Shown: piece by piece, positions 19,927 to 31,229 of the stretch
Position numbering within the stretch: position 1 is the stretch's first letter
Layout: every line of letters begins with the position of its first letter
Assembly (NCBI RefSeq): GCF_905171775.1
Contig: NC_053501.1
Coordinates: forward strand, 16,960,254-17,024,253
Origin: Rana temporaria
Lineage: Eukaryota > Chordata > Amphibia > Anura > Ranidae
Direction of reading: 5' to 3'
Length of the DNA stretch: 64,000 nt
Made by a program: the position numbers and the translations under genes
The notes under the pieces: generated by a model
Databases searched by the model: none
Told to the model about the DNA's origin: nothing
Seen by the model: the letters and a program-made list of their open reading frames with translations, nothing else

Positions 19927-21535
19927 ACAGTGCCTTGCGAAAGTATTCGGCCCCCTTGAACTTTGCGACCTTTTGCCACATTTCAGGCTTCAAAGATATA
20001 AAACTGTAATTTTTTTGAAGAATCAACAAGTGGGACACAATCATGAAGTGGAATGAAATTTATTGGATATTTCAATTTTTTTTAACCAAAAACTGAAAAA
20101 TTGGGCGTGCAAAATTATTCAGCCCCCTTAAGTTAATAGTTTGTAGCGCCACCTTTTGCTGCGATTACAGCTATAAGTCGCTTGGGGTATGTCTCTCAGT
20201 TTTGTACATCGAGAGACTGACATTTTTGCCCATTCCTCCTTGCAAAACAGCTCAAGCTCAGTGAGGTTGGATGGAGAGCGTTTGTGAACAGCAGTTTTCA
20301 GTTCTTTCCACAGATTCTCGATTGGATTCAGGTCTGGACTTTGACTTGGCCATTCTAACACCTGGATATGTTTATTTGTGAACCAATCTATTGTAGATTT
20401 TGCCTTGTTTTGGATCATTGTCTTGTTGGAAGACAAATCTCCGTCCCAGTCTCAGGTCTTTTGCAGACTCCATCGGGTTTTCTTCCAGAATGGTCCTGTA
20501 TATGGCTCCATCCATTTTCCCATCAATTTTAACCATCTTCCCTGTCCCTGCTGAAGAAAAGCAGGCCCAAACCATGATGCTGCCACCACCATGTTTGACA
20601 GTGGGGATGGTGTGTTCAGGGTGACGAGCTGTGTTGCTTTTACGCCAAACATAACGTTTTGCATTGTTGCCAAAAAGTTCGATTTTGGTTTCATCTGACC
20701 AGAGCACCTTCTTCCACATGTTTGGTGTGTCTCCCAGGTGGCTTGTGGCAAACTTTAAACAACACTTTTTATGGGCATCTTTAAGAAATGGCTTTCTTCT
20801 TGCCACTCTTCCATAAAGGCCAGATTTGTGCAGTATACGACTGATTGTTGTCCTATGGACAGAGTCTCCCACCTCAGCTGTAGATCTCTGCAGTTCATCC
20901 AGAGTGATCATGGGCCTCTTGGCTGCATCTCTGATCAGTCTTCTCCTTGTATGAGCTGAAAGTTTAGAGGGACGGCCAGGTCTTCATAGAGTTGCAGTGG
21001 TCTGATACTCCTTCCATTTTAATATTATCACTTGCACAGTGCTCCTTGGGATGTTTAAAGCTTGGGAAATCTTTTTGTATCCAAATCCAGCTTTAAACTT
21101 CTCCACAACAGCATCTCGGACCTGCCTGGTGTGTTCATTGTTCTTCATGATGCTCTCTGCGCTTTAAACGGACCTCTGAGACTATCACAGTGCAGGTGCA
21201 TTTATACAGAGACTTGATTACACACAGGTGGATTCTGTTTATCATCATTAGTCATTTAGGTCAACATTGGATCATTCAGAGATCCTCACTGAACTTCTGG
21301 AGAGAGTTTGCTGCACTGAAAGTAAAGGGGCTGAATAATTTTGCACGCCCAATTTTTCAGTTTTTTATTTGTTAAAAGAGTTTGAAATATCCAATAAATT
21401 TCATTCCACTTCATGATTGTGTCCCACTTGTTGATTCTTCAAAACAATTTCAGTTTTATATCTTTATGTTTGAAGCCTGAAATGTGGCAAAAGGTCGCAA
21501 AGTTCAAGGGGGCCGAATACTTTCGCAAGGCACTG
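19927..21535 (-). mobile_element. Complete Tc1-type element with ~200-bp TIRs
   Basis: Both ends start CAGTGCCTTGCGAAAGTATT and are flanked by TA (19925-19926, 21536-21537). The inverted repeats extend about 190-200 bp each, including GGGACACAATCATGAAGTGG in both. The transposase relic lies on the minus strand between them. Length (1609 bp) is normal for a full Tc1 element, so it was a complete copy that decayed by point mutation. Confidence 0.95.
20128..21148 (-). pseudogene. Tc1 transposase, one stop and one frameshift
   Basis: Starts at ATG 21148 with a paired-like N-terminal domain (motifs EKFKAGFGYKKIS and IPRSTVQVI), then RPGRPSKL as the GRPR-like linker. Catalytic motifs: VLWSDETKIELFG (first Asp), VFQQDNDPK (second Asp) and SPDLNPIENLWKEL (Glu), the DD34E arrangement. 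HGGGSIMVWACFS is intact. Two lesions are seen. A TGA at 20984-20986 precedes RPGRPSKL and is likely a CGA-to-TGA (CpG) transition. A frameshift lies just after NDPK near 20375-20400, after which the frame reading to 20128 carries the last acidic residue. The product is therefore not made, although the terminal repeats look intact. Confidence 0.9.
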
Positions 21536-21539
21536 TACT

Positions 21540-22335
21540 TTATTAGTTGTTCACGTTCCTTGTTTCTTCAGACCAGTTAGGTTGTTATAGATATACGGGA
21601 GATGTTAAAACAGAGAATACTCTAGGCCTGATCAGAATCTGCTCCTAGTCTTGACAGGAAGATTCTTGTGTTTCTATTCTAGAACTGGTTTTAATACGAG
21701 GAGGAAACAAATTGACTCAGGGCTTGTTGAAGGGAAATTTTGGTTTATAGTATGTTGTTTTGAAACAATACAGACTGACTCACCTACTGCCTTGTAAAAT
21801 GTAGGTCAAATAAAGATGTGAGGAAATAATAGATGAACTACAGCTCTGGCACTCAACTGTTGTTGTTTGCAGCTTTGAACTTTTCTGGTTGCCTATGCCT
21901 TACCTAGCCACCTTGGCACCATGACATGTTCTAAAGTTAGAAAAGTCCCTTCCCTTAATTATTGGTCTGCGAGATCCTACAGACCAGTTATGCATTTTTT
22001 CTGAAAATCACCTGTATAAGCTGTTGGGTAGCATGGACAAGCAGGTCAGTAAACAACATTTAATCCATGAAATGCCAGGCTCAATGTGTTATTTTACCAG
22101 TATGGACAAGAAACATAAAAGGAAGATTATGAGTGAGTAATGTCATGAAACCTGAATAATGGAGGATTTGGCATCCTTTTTATCTAGAACCTTCAGTAGG
22201 GGATTGGATACACTTGTGTTTAAAGTGGAAAAATCCCCTTTCAATAAGCAAAGAAATCTAAAACCAGTAACCAGTCAGAATTCACATTCACTCACCTGAC
22301 TAAGGTACAATTAAAGCGGTTGGTTGCTATGGTTC
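21540..22335. other. No recognisable feature
   Basis: Unique-looking sequence without transposon ends or exon-like open frames. Confidence 0.35.
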
Positions 22336-22359
22336 AGTGCACTTCACACATTATTGTGC

Positions 22360-22378
22360 GGGGGGGGGGGGGGGGGGG
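22360..22378. repeat. Poly(G) run of 19
   Basis: An uninterrupted G tract (GTGC then G19 then TG). Potential G-quadruplex on the plus strand; also a likely sequencing-length artefact site. Confidence 0.85.
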
Positions 22379-22714
22379 TGTAGTTTTGATAGGTTTAATA
22401 TTTACATTTTTTTTACCAATTTGTGTGGTCTCCCCACCTCTGCAGCTTTACAGCTACATGGTATAAGGAGTAGAACTACATTTGTAATTGGCTCTGTCAC
22501 TGCCACACCTGTTACCTGCTATTATGCTGTTACTGGATACAAGTGATATGACAGCACTGGTGAAGCTCACCCTGTGCTTACTCCCTCTTGCAAGCTCACT
22601 CGGGTACACCCCCATCACCTATTAACTTACAAGGTAGACATGGCAAATGCCGTTAGGTGTCCGCACTCAGGGCTTCAAGCACTCTTACGCACTACAGAGG
22701 AAGAATACTTACCT

Positions 22715-23130
22715 CTTATGCCCTGTAGGGCAGCCACTCACATCCTATAGGGCAGCCACTCACATCCTCTACAGGAGAACCACTCTCACACCCTACCAGG
22801 TCAGCCATTCTCAGACCCTACCAGGTCAGCCACTCTCACACCCTACCAGGTCAGCCACACAAATTACAGGTCAGCTACTTGTACACCTTACAGTTCAGCT
22901 ACTCCTTACACTCACTGTACAGAGCTAGCACTCTCACGACCTACAGGGCAAGCTCTTATGCTCTGCAGGGCAGCCACTCGCTCACCCTACAGGGAAGCCA
23001 CTTGCTCACCCTACAGGGCAGCCATTAGCTCCTCACCCTACAGGGCAGACACACAAATTACAGGTCAGCTACTCCTGCACCTTGCAGGGCAGCCACCCCT
23101 AGTGCTTACAAGGTAGCCCCTCCTACATTG
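22715..23130. repeat. Degenerate minisatellite, CACCCTACAGGGCAGCCACT units
   Basis: About 20-28-bp units built from CCCTAC(A/C)AGG(G/T)CAGCCACTC, diverging along the array, with AAATTACAGGTCAGCTACT variants. At least a dozen units can be counted. Non-coding. Confidence 0.8.
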
Positions 23131-23179
23131 TGCAAGGAGGACACGCCCACAATTTAAAGGGCAGCCACTCCCACTGCCT

Positions 23180-24065
23180 GAATTAATTGGAAGGAAACCA
23201 TAGTACTATGACGATTGTTTTTTAGTAAAGTGGATAAACTATAAGATATTTCAATGGCATTTGAAAGAAAACATTAGTGAAGGAAAGGCTCCTTTCGAAA
23301 TGTAGCTTTAATGCAGTGTGCCTCTGTTCTTAAAAGCGCTATTATTGCTTATGATAACATTTTAGTGATTTTCTTTGGGGGAAGGGGGTGTCATCTTTAT
23401 TTGACTTATTGCCATGTTGTGTAGGCTAGCCTCACCTCTGGGGATATGAAATACTATTAGGTGAAAGCGTTTCTGTACTGGTATTTCTTTTTACAACATT
23501 TGTTATTGGCATGGATCCCGAACATAAAATAAACAGAGCGATGTGTAAATCAGCCCAGTGTTGTGACTTACTGTTCTTTGTCCACGTTGGAGTGGACGAT
23601 CCTCTGATGGAAGGAGCCCCGTCCTTGTTATTAATTTCTCTCCCAGCATGATTCACCCCCTGACCAGGAATAGCAGCTCATGGCTTTCATCTTGGCCCGC
23701 TCCTCCAAGCATCACGTGGAGCTGAGTATTGGAAGGTTTCTGGTTCTTTTTTATGGTTGTTTAGTAATTTGTGCTGTGTGTTTACTTTGGAACTGACTCA
23801 TTTTCTGTGGAGGAAGCTGGAGAACATTGTCCTGAGGTTATAATGATAGTAAGGACTTGTATTTATCTGCCACTTTTCAGATCTTGTCTCTCTTCAGAGG
23901 GTTGAGTACAGAATGGCCCCAGGGCAAAGCACGCATCGCCCTTGTCACTGAGTACCTGTACCCTGCTCTTCACTGCTCATTAAACAAATAGTGGAATTGC
24001 TGTGATGGTTCCTACATGAACCATTTTGTATGATAAGAAAACAGAGCGCACAAAGTGCAGGTAAA
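23180..24065. other. No recognisable feature
   Basis: No transposon ends found; one minus-strand open frame of 74 codons (23432-23656) without recognisable similarity is not supported as a gene. Confidence 0.35.
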
Positions 24066-24070
24066 ACATT

Positions 24071-24664
24071 TTAACCACTTAAGCCCAGGAAGGATTTACC
24101 CCCTTAATGACCAGAACACTTTTTACAATTTGGCACTGCGCTGCTGTAACTGGTAATTGTGTGGTCATGCAATGCTGTACCCAAACGAAATTTGCGTCCT
24201 ATTTTTCTAACAAATGGAGCTTTCTTTTGGTAGGCCCTTAGAAAGCCTGAAGGCAGTGATCAATGTAATAATGTCACTGGTCCCCAAAAAGTGTGATATG
24301 GGGTCAGATTTGTCCACCACAATGTCACAGTACTTCTAAAAATCGCAGATCGCCGCCATTACCAGTAAAAAAATAAAAATAAAAGTCCTTAAATCTATCC
24401 TGTAGTTTGTAGACACGATAACTTTTGTGCAAACCAATAAATATACGCTTTTTGGGATTTTTCATTTTGTTGTGTTAGAATTTTTTTTTACAAAAAATAT
24501 GTAGAATATATATTGGCCTAAATTCATGAATAAATTCATTTTTTATTTATTTTTAATATGTATTATAGCAAAAAGTTAAATATTATTCTTTTTTTTTTTT
24601 CAAAATTGTTCTCTTTTTGTTTATAGCATCTATAGCTAAACCCTTCTGGGGCTGAAGTGGTTAA
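24071..24664. mobile_element. TTAACCACTT-family element, 594 bp
   Basis: TTAA at 24071-24074 and 24661-24664, inverted ends TTAACCACTT / AAGTGGTTAA. Internal landmarks (GCGCTGCTGTAACTGGTAATT, AGCTTTCTTTTGGTAG, AATCGCAGATCGCCGCCATTA, TTATAGCAAAAAGT) run in the same order as at 52378-53421, which is longer; this copy lacks the GC-rich right half. A shorter internally deleted copy. Confidence 0.85.
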
Positions 24665-25035
24665 CATTGTGGGTGTTGCAATTTTATATTTTTTTTATAC
24701 GCAATTTTGGGGAAAAAAATAACTTATTTTAAACATTTTATTGCACAAAAACATGAGCACGAGCGAAGTCGAGCCTGGCCGAATGTAGCCGAGTGTACTG
24801 CACTCGGTATATGTCGGCGCAGGCATTCAAACTGAGCGCGGGAAGCAGCGATTCGATGGGGAGACAGCGCAGGAGGACACCACCGAAGCCGCAGACGGAT
24901 GCCGGACCCGACGAGGCCGCCGCTCAAGACACCAAAACTGTAAGTACTACATTTTTTTTTACAGGAATTGCAGGTCCACATTAGGGGTGCGCGTTATACG
25001 CCGGAGCGCGCAATACCCCGATAAATACGGTAGAT
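24665..25035. repeat. MITE-like block ending in GATAAATACGGTA
   Basis: The right end GGGGTGCGCGTTATACGCCGG...CCCCGATAAATACGGTA has the form of an amphibian MITE terminus, with GCGCGTTATACGC nearly palindromic. The inner part is GC-rich with AGTGTACTGCACTCGG. The left terminus was not identified. Confidence 0.35.
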
Positions 25036-25489
25036 TCCAAACACGACATGCTTTAAAATTATGCACCCCTGTGCAGCGGCGACAAACTATATACATTTTT
25101 AAATGCCTTTACAGGTTACCACTTTAGATTTACAGAGGAGGTCTAATGCTAGAATTGCTGCCCTTGATCTGACGTTTTGCTGTGATACCTCGCATGCATG
25201 GTGCAATTGCGGTTTAAATACGACACGAGACCGACGCCTGCATTCACCTTTGCCCATGTGGGTGGGGTGCTTTTAATATTATTTTTTTTATTAATTTTGC
25301 TTTTTATTTTTACACTGTCCCTTTCATTTATTTAATTTTTTTAATTGTTCTCACAGGGAATGTAAATATCCCCTATGATTGCAGGGTGCCACGTTCCAAT
25401 TCCAAAATCGCACATCGGGTCCCCAGTGACACGCCAGCAGCGCGTGCCCCCTATTGGCTTTGGAAGGCGCAACATCATATGACATCCAC

Positions 25490-25700
25490 TAGGGGTGCAA
25501 CGGATCTTGCCCGATCCGCGATCCGAACGGGTCGACCTGTTCGGATCGGCACAGTATGCGATCCGCGGAGCGCACCGCGGCCTTAGGAAAAACCGTGGCT
25601 TCGGCCTAGCTCCGGAGCGGTCGGCCATCTTGGTACACTCAGCGGCGGTGCGCGCTGACGTCATCACCCCTCCCTCTGCTCGTGGATCTTTTCTATTCTG
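25490..25700. mobile_element. hAT-like terminal fragment (TAGGGGTGCAACGGATC)
   Basis: TAGGGGTGCAACGGATC followed by inverted GATCCGCGATCC / GGATCG pairs resembles a hAT terminus. The opposite end was not found. GC content is much higher than in the neighbours. Confidence 0.35.
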
Positions 25701-26009
25701 CAAGAGCGTGCTGACTCTGCATGCAACCTGAGTACAGTGAGACGGACCATCAGTACAGTGAGCTGGCTAATGGCTATTACAGGGGGGAAATGGCTATACA
25801 CACAGTGTTACTGTTTTCTAGTGTGGGGGCAATGTTGGCTATGACTATTATTACAGTGACTATTATTACAGTGGCAAAAATGGATCAGAAACTTGCCTTA
25901 AGCACCATTAAGGGGCAGATTTCAGCCTTGGCAGTCTTTTTTTTTTTTTTCAGCGTCCCTTGGTGGCTCATTCATTGGTAAGTACGTTTGTGCAGGGGGT
26001 TTGACATGT

Positions 26010-26712
26010 GGCCCCCTGCACAATCCATGGGATTTGAATCTGGTGCTCTCTGTACTTCAGAAACCGCCGTTTGAAAAACAGGAAGATCCCCCTATTGTCA
26101 CTCTTTCAGAAAGTAGCCTTTCTGGTGGCTATTAACATCTGCCAGGAGGGTTTCTGAGTTGGCGGCCTTGTCCTGTAAGTCTCCCTATCTGATCCTCCAC
26201 AAGGATAAGGCAATGCTACGCCCGCAGCCCTCGTTTCTTCCTAAAGTTGTTTCGGCATTTCAGCTGAATGAGGACATTGTGCTTCTATCCTTGTGTCCTT
26301 GGCCGTCGCATCCAAAAGAGGTTGCTTTGCATTCCTTGGATGTGGTCCGGGCTCTGCAGGATGTATCTGTCGGCTACGGCTCCATTTCGGAGGTCGGATT
26401 CACTGTCTGTGTCGGTAACTGGTCCAATGAAGGGCCTGGCGGTCTCGTTGGCCACCATTTCTCGGTGGATTAGACAGATCGTGATCCAGGCTTATGCCTT
26501 TAAAGGGGCAGGTGGCTCCCTTTCCTGTCACGGCATATTCAACCAGGGCAATTGGTGCCTCCTGGACTTTCCGACATCAAGCATCCGTTTCTCAGGTGTG
26601 TAAGGCGGCGACCTGGTCGTCCGTTCACACTTTCACTAAATTTTACAAGGTTGATGTGAGTACATCTGCAGGTGCTTCCTTCGGCCACAAAGTTTTCCAG
26701 GCGGCTGTTTAA
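26010..26712 (+). pseudogene. DIRS-like tyrosine recombinase, frameshifted
   Basis: This is the C-terminal tyrosine recombinase of a DIRS-type retrotransposon, the enzyme that integrates a circular cDNA in place of a DDE integrase. In frame order: WDLNLVLS-like and PPFEKQEDPP segments with VAFLVAI, a diverged R-containing SARR region (here ...NICQEGF), LAALSCKSPYLILHKDKAM, SFLPKVVSAFQLNEDIVL and SHPKEVALHSLDVVRALQ (26159 frame). Then come KGLAVSLATISRWIRQIVIQAY in a second frame, and PFPVTAYSTRAIGASWTFRH followed by KAATWSSVHTFTKFY in a third (26494-26712). The His of the usual HSTR motif is Tyr. At least two frameshifts, so it is dead. RT and gag-like parts are absent upstream. Confidence 0.82.
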
Positions 26713-26773
26713 AGTTGCAACCCCTCCCTTGAGGAGCTCTGGTTGTTTTGGTGGAGTTTTTTGCTTGTTAAAG

Positions 26774-27075
26774 TGCTGTGTAGGTCAATGAACGAAAGAG
26801 AAAATAAGATTTTTGTACACACCGTAAAATCCTTTTCTTTGAAATTCATTGACGGACACAGCACCCACCCCTCCTTTTCTGTTTGTACTGCTTTTTGACG
26901 AACTGAGCTGCTGGATGCAGTGTGCCCCCTGGGTCCTACTGAGTTTTGCTGTTTTAATCATGTTCTGCCTAGTCCCCTCCTGAAGGTGGCGATATAACCC
27001 TAAGGTCATGATTTAAAATGCTGTGTCCATCAATGAACTTCAGAGAAAAGGATTTTACAGTGAGTACAAAAATTC
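26774..27075. repeat. DIRS-type terminal inverted/complementary repeats
   Basis: Directly downstream of the recombinase, TTTTTGTACACACCGTAAAA...CCTTTTCTTTGAAATTCATT (26810-26862) faces the inverted copy AATGAAC..GAGAAAAGGATTTTAC..TACAAAAATT (27019-27073). A third, diverged direct copy (GTGTAGGTCAATGAACGAAAG) sits at 26776-26800. Inverted terminal plus internal complementary repeats are the hallmark of DIRS elements, so this is the right terminus of that element. Confidence 0.75.
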
Positions 27076-27575
27076 AATTTTTTTCTACCTCACCAACTAT
27101 GTAATGGAAGGAAGAAATACAGAGAATTGTATAATGTTTAACGCACTTCTTGATACCATTGTTTGAGATAAGACTGCAGAGTGTAAAGGGCAGATTTTGA
27201 TACATGACAGAATCCACTTGTATTCTTTTGCACCTCTTGAACAGTTATTAGAATTGGCACAAAGATGGCAGTCAGAAGAATTTTTTTTCTCTTTCTATTT
27301 TTTTTTGTATTGTACAAAATATTGAGTATCAAAGAGATATAACAATGTTTTAGTTTTAACAGTAATATATGTTTGTGCCCCTCCCATAATGGTGGTATTT
27401 CCCCACAGCATTTTGTCTTTGCCCCTCCCACAATGTTGAGGTTTTTCTGCAGTAGTTTGTGTCTTTGCTGCTTCCACAAGGGTGAGATTCACACCCAGTA
27501 GTTTGTTTCTGCCTTTACACTACACTAGTGGTTCTCAACTTTAGTCCTGAAGTACCCCCAACGGGCCATTTTTTA

Positions 27576-27879
27576 GAGCCCATTCACATCTAGGTGACAA
27601 AACGCCCGACACCGGCTGCTTGTGCCGCTAGAGGGGAGAATTCCCATTGCTGTCTATGGAGATGGTTCACATCTCATAGACGCCGTACGCCTGTCGCCTG
27701 AAAAAAAGTCCCGTACGCCTGTCGCCTGAAAAAAAGTCCCGGACCCTTTTTTTCAGGCGACATTGGCGTTCGGCCATTGACAGCAATGGGAAAGATTTGA
27801 AAAAAAAAAAAGATACACTATTCGCGGCTAAATACGCCGCGTACGCGGCGTTGCTTGTCGCGGAGGTGTGAATGCAGCC
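27576..27879. mobile_element. Harbinger-like MITE nested in a hAT element
   Basis: Flanked by TTA at 27573-27575 and 27880-27882 (3-bp TWA target type). Ends GAGCCCATTCACATCT and AGGTGTGAATGCAGCC are inverted in their CATTCACA core. Inside is a direct repeat of CCCGTACGCCTGTCGCCTGAA followed by the inverse TTTTTTTCAGGCGACA, plus a GCCGCGTACGCGGCG palindrome. Confidence 0.7.
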
Positions 27880-27931
27880 TTAAGGTTTTCCTTTACTTTG
27901 CACAGCTGCTTTAAATCAATATCAATGACAT

Positions 27932-28104
27932 AAGGGTTTATTTACTAAATCTAAAGAGGGCAAAATTAGTCACAATTCTGCAGAGAAACCAATTGGCTTC
28001 CAGGTTTTATTGCTAAAGCTTAATTAAACAAGCTGTGGTTAGAAGCAGTTTTTCTGCAAAATTGTGACTAATTTTGCCCTCTCTAGCTTTAGTAAACAAA
28101 CCCC
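27932..28104. mobile_element. MITE with TTTACTAAA.CTA.AGAG ends
   Basis: AGGGTTTATTTACTAAATC and GCTTTAGTAAACAAACCCC are inverted, and the pairing continues with GGGCAAAATTAGTCACAATT / AATTGTGACTAATTTTGCCC. The middle has CCAATTGGCTTCCAGGTTTT, similar to the middle of 8427-8593. Exact target duplication unclear. Confidence 0.85.
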
Positions 28105-28539
28105 ACAGTATTGATAAGAGCTATTTTATCTAAGGGAAGTTCCCATAACATGGCCCGTTGTGAGTACTTGAGGTTGAGAATCACTGCTCTACACCAATGG
28201 GGGGGTTTCCCTGTAGTAGTTTGTGTCTCCACACCTCACAATGGTGAGATTTTCACAGTTTGCGTTTCCACCCCTCATATAGTTGTTAGATTTACCTGCA
28301 GTAGTTTGTGTCCCTGCTCCCCCTACAATGGTGAGATTATTCCACAATTGTTTGTTTTTGCCAATCTCACAATGGGGAGATATCCATGTAGTAGTTGGTG
28401 TAAGAAAGAGTTAATATTTGGACTTGTCTATGAACACTGAAAAAGATTTGTGATAAGTATACATGGAGCTTTGTCTATTATAGTGAGAAATATCTGATGT
28501 GCTACCAAATCAGCCGTTTTTTTCCCATAATGCACAATG

Positions 28540-28626
28540 CTCTTCTTCCCTTTTTTTTCATTTTTTTTCTTTATTTTTTTTCTTTATTTTTTTTCTTTAT
28601 TTTTTTTCTTCTTTATTTATTTTTTT
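28540..28626. repeat. T-rich simple repeat
   Basis: Interrupted poly(T) with regular TTTCTTTATTT units (about four). Low complexity. Confidence 0.85.
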
Positions 28627-28629
28627 AAG

Positions 28630-29550
28630 CATTCGGCTAACCTGTCTTCCGAGTAAATTACCTAAAGCTTTGACAGTGTGTAAAGCATTCTGCACTCTTG
28701 ATAAAGACAAATGAATCATTCAGGAAAACAACAGACATTCATTGAATTAAACATCTTATTTCAGGTCAGGTAAGACGTGATATGTCAAGCAGGAAGAAAG
28801 GAGTGCAGACAAAGCTGTATAATTAATGAGAAAATGTGTGTTTTAGCTGGCCTGGGGTTATTAGGTAGTCATCATGAGACAAAGTCCAAAGAAATCTCAT
28901 AGACACACTAGGAGCAATGGTGATTAGTGATACAGAGTTGCCACCAATCATTCCAATTAAACTTTGTAATGACCCTGATGAGACTGCTCTTGTCAAACAA
29001 GATCCCCTAACTTGGGTCTCCTACAGTAAACATCCAAGAACTAAGAAGTCGTATAAAGACTGCCAGACCAAAATGAGTCTAAGAAAACTTTTTTTATTTA
29101 TCATTTTGAACACAATACCCAACACATTTTGGAATCCAAAACGCCCTTCTACAAGGGCAGTATGGAAAAGTTTTTCACAGCCATGGCTCATAAATTGGTG
29201 GCTGTGAAGGGCCCTGGCCTGAGAAGCAGGCTAAATGCAGCCCTCCTGGCTAGGGTGGTGGTGGAGGTGGCCAGATCTGTGGGGGGGGGGGGTTGAGGCT
29301 GTTGAAGTAAAGAGGAGAGCCAGCAAAAGAGCCAATGACAGTCTACACACAGCCCTGTTAAGTGGGATTGTTTAAATACCAGAAACAACTGTTGGCTGTT
29401 GTATTCTGTCATCTGATCAACAATTTCTTTGATTATATGCCAAATGCAGAAAAAAAATCCCCCCAGATTCCATAGAATTGATCTAGTCACCTCGGTCTGG
29501 CCAAATTAATATGTCTTGTCTTTGGTTAAGTTTGAATCTGGGGATTGTGG
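28630..29550. other. No recognisable feature
   Basis: A G12 run lies near 29281-29292. No gene or transposon end identified. Confidence 0.35.
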
Positions 29551-29554
29551 TGAT

Positions 29555-29725
29555 ATACCTTCACATCTAAGGCATCTTCACACCAGTGCTTTGCAGTAAT
29601 GCACTGTACCGTTATAAAGCTGAGCCACGCAGGACCCACTCGTCACATGCCTGATGAAGGGGTCCTGCGTGGCTCTGAAACGTTGCACTACACCGTTTTG
29701 CATTGTCCTAATTTTTTCAATAAAA
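29555..29725 (+). repeat. Repeat fragment with CTGATGAAG-hairpin-GAAACGTTG motif
   Basis: GAGCCACGCAGGACCC (about 29622-29637) is inverted against GGGGTCCTGCGTGGCTC (29656-29672), so the sequence can form a hairpin. The segment CCTGATGAAGG...CTGAAACGTTG has the same layout as a motif in the three-copy repeat at 30-36 kb. Ends in TTTTTCAATAAAAAAAAAA. Family unknown. Confidence 0.4.
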
Positions 29726-30009
29726 AAAAAACGTTTGGATGAAATTGATGATCCTTGGTGTGCTGGTGAAAATCTACAAAGGGAACAACACAGTAACTAT
29801 ACTTTGTCAAGAGAGGAGGTAGCCTGTATCTGCTATGGTTTTGGGTATTAGGAAGAAACTGGAATACTTAGGAAATAAAATAAAAAAAACACTATGAACT
29901 CAGAACCCCAGTGCTGCAACTTCTGTTGGAACGATTTATCAATACAGAACTGGGATCATGCAATTTTTGAGCATTCAGAGTAGAATGCAATACTTACCAT
30001 TTCCATTTA

Positions 30010-30660
30010 CTATGGAATGATTTTTTTGGCACCGTTGAAAAACATTATAATAAAATACAAGAAGTTGATTATATACTTTATTAAAAACCAATGTGTTTTT
30101 TTTTTTTTTAAATTCATACAATTTACATATGCACAATCGCATATACAAAGAAAGGGGGAGAAAATCTCCATCCATCAAAAGGACAAGAGGGACTCCAATG
30201 TGTTTGACTCCCAAAGTCTTCTTCAGGGGGTTCTTTAAAACAATGAGATTGAAAGATTCAGCAAGGTAAATGACAGCCAAGTAAAACAAAAATATACACA
30301 TGTTGATCAATGTAACCTTCTCAGATATAAAATAACTCGCAATGTCCTCAATGGAGACCAGATATATGCAGACACCACCAGGACCTCCCCAGGTGACCCA
30401 GCGGCCAGGAGGTAGTTCAAGGGACAATGGCCTAATATCAAAAAAGTTATGCATAAATGTAAAAAAAAACACAAAAAGGTACAATATATTTGAAATGGTA
30501 CCAGGGTAAACTTGTAAAGTATCTGGACCTGAATATAACCAGTTTCAAAGAACAATGTTAACGTTGTCATAGATGGACAAGTACATGGTGAAACCGAGTC
30601 AGACTGAGTCAATACGTCAGTAGTTGGATCGATATCCCAGTAGATACATAATACACAGGG
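30010..30660. repeat. Unclassified repeat, copy 1 (part A only)
   Basis: Begins with the TTGGCACC...ATTATAATAAAATAC segment and runs through TCATACAATTTACATATGCAC, the CTTTGGGAGTC/GACTCCCAAAG region, CAGATATATGCAGACACCA, GGTACCAGGGTAAACTTG and CATAGATGGACAAGTAC to CATAATACACAGGG. The same order occurs in 31200-33090 and, inverted, in 34172-35280. No TIR, LTR or recognisable protein. Confidence 0.8.
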
Positions 30661-31229
30661 TTTTAACTACTAAAAGTGGGTTTAAAGAGTGTTATGTTTG
30701 GCTGGAGTTCCACTGTAAGTGCCCACAATGAAGATCACATTCAAATTTTAATGCAATCAAGTAAAATGGCATACATGAATGTATGAATGGGCCAGTGCAG
30801 TTCACAGATAATCCAGTCAGCAGGTGTACTAACTGATAACAAAGGAGATATCTGCATATTGTGTTCTGATTTAAGCAATTGCTAAGTGAGTTTTGATCCC
30901 AAAGGATGGCAAAGAGTCTATTTGTTTAGGCTACTGAGTCATCAGAAATGGCACACGTCCTGCCAGATGTGATGATTTTTGAGGTTGCTGAACAATGATG
31001 GCAGCCATAGAAGTCAATGACTTTCTTGTTCTGTGTGTACCCCTATCAAAGATGCAGCTTAATCTTTGAAGTTTTACATTCTAGGTAAATTGTATCAGAT
31101 ATGCCTTAGCGGCTCAAAAATTGGTGTCATGTCCCTCAACAGAGCAAGAGCGATTCTTTTGAAAGTATTTTTAGGCAACATCTAAAACCAATATTATAAT
31201 AAAATACAGAAAGTTTATTATATAATTGC

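Larger units (their letters stand above)
27526..28186. mobile_element. hAT-type element, 661 bp, carrying two MITEs
   Basis: Ends TAGTGGTTCTCAAC and GTTGAGAATCACTG are inverted (CAGTGGTTCTC class, first C lost). Flanking repeats are CACTACAC (27518-27525) and CTCTACAC (28187-28194), one mismatch. Inner ends CCAACGGGCC and GGCCCGTTG also pair. It contains the nested elements 27576-27879 and 27932-28104. Confidence 0.85.
27365..28400. repeat. ~50-bp minisatellite split by a hAT insertion
   Basis: Units of the form AGTAGTTTGTGTCT..CC(C)CTCACAATGGTGAGATTT occur at 27365-27517 and resume at 28195-28400. The period is roughly 50 bp and units are diverged. The intervening 27526-28186 is the hAT element described separately. 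Confidence 0.7.

Noticed and set aside
23432..23656. Possible host exon on the minus strand
   Set aside because: 74 codons, no recognised similarity and no clear splice-site context.
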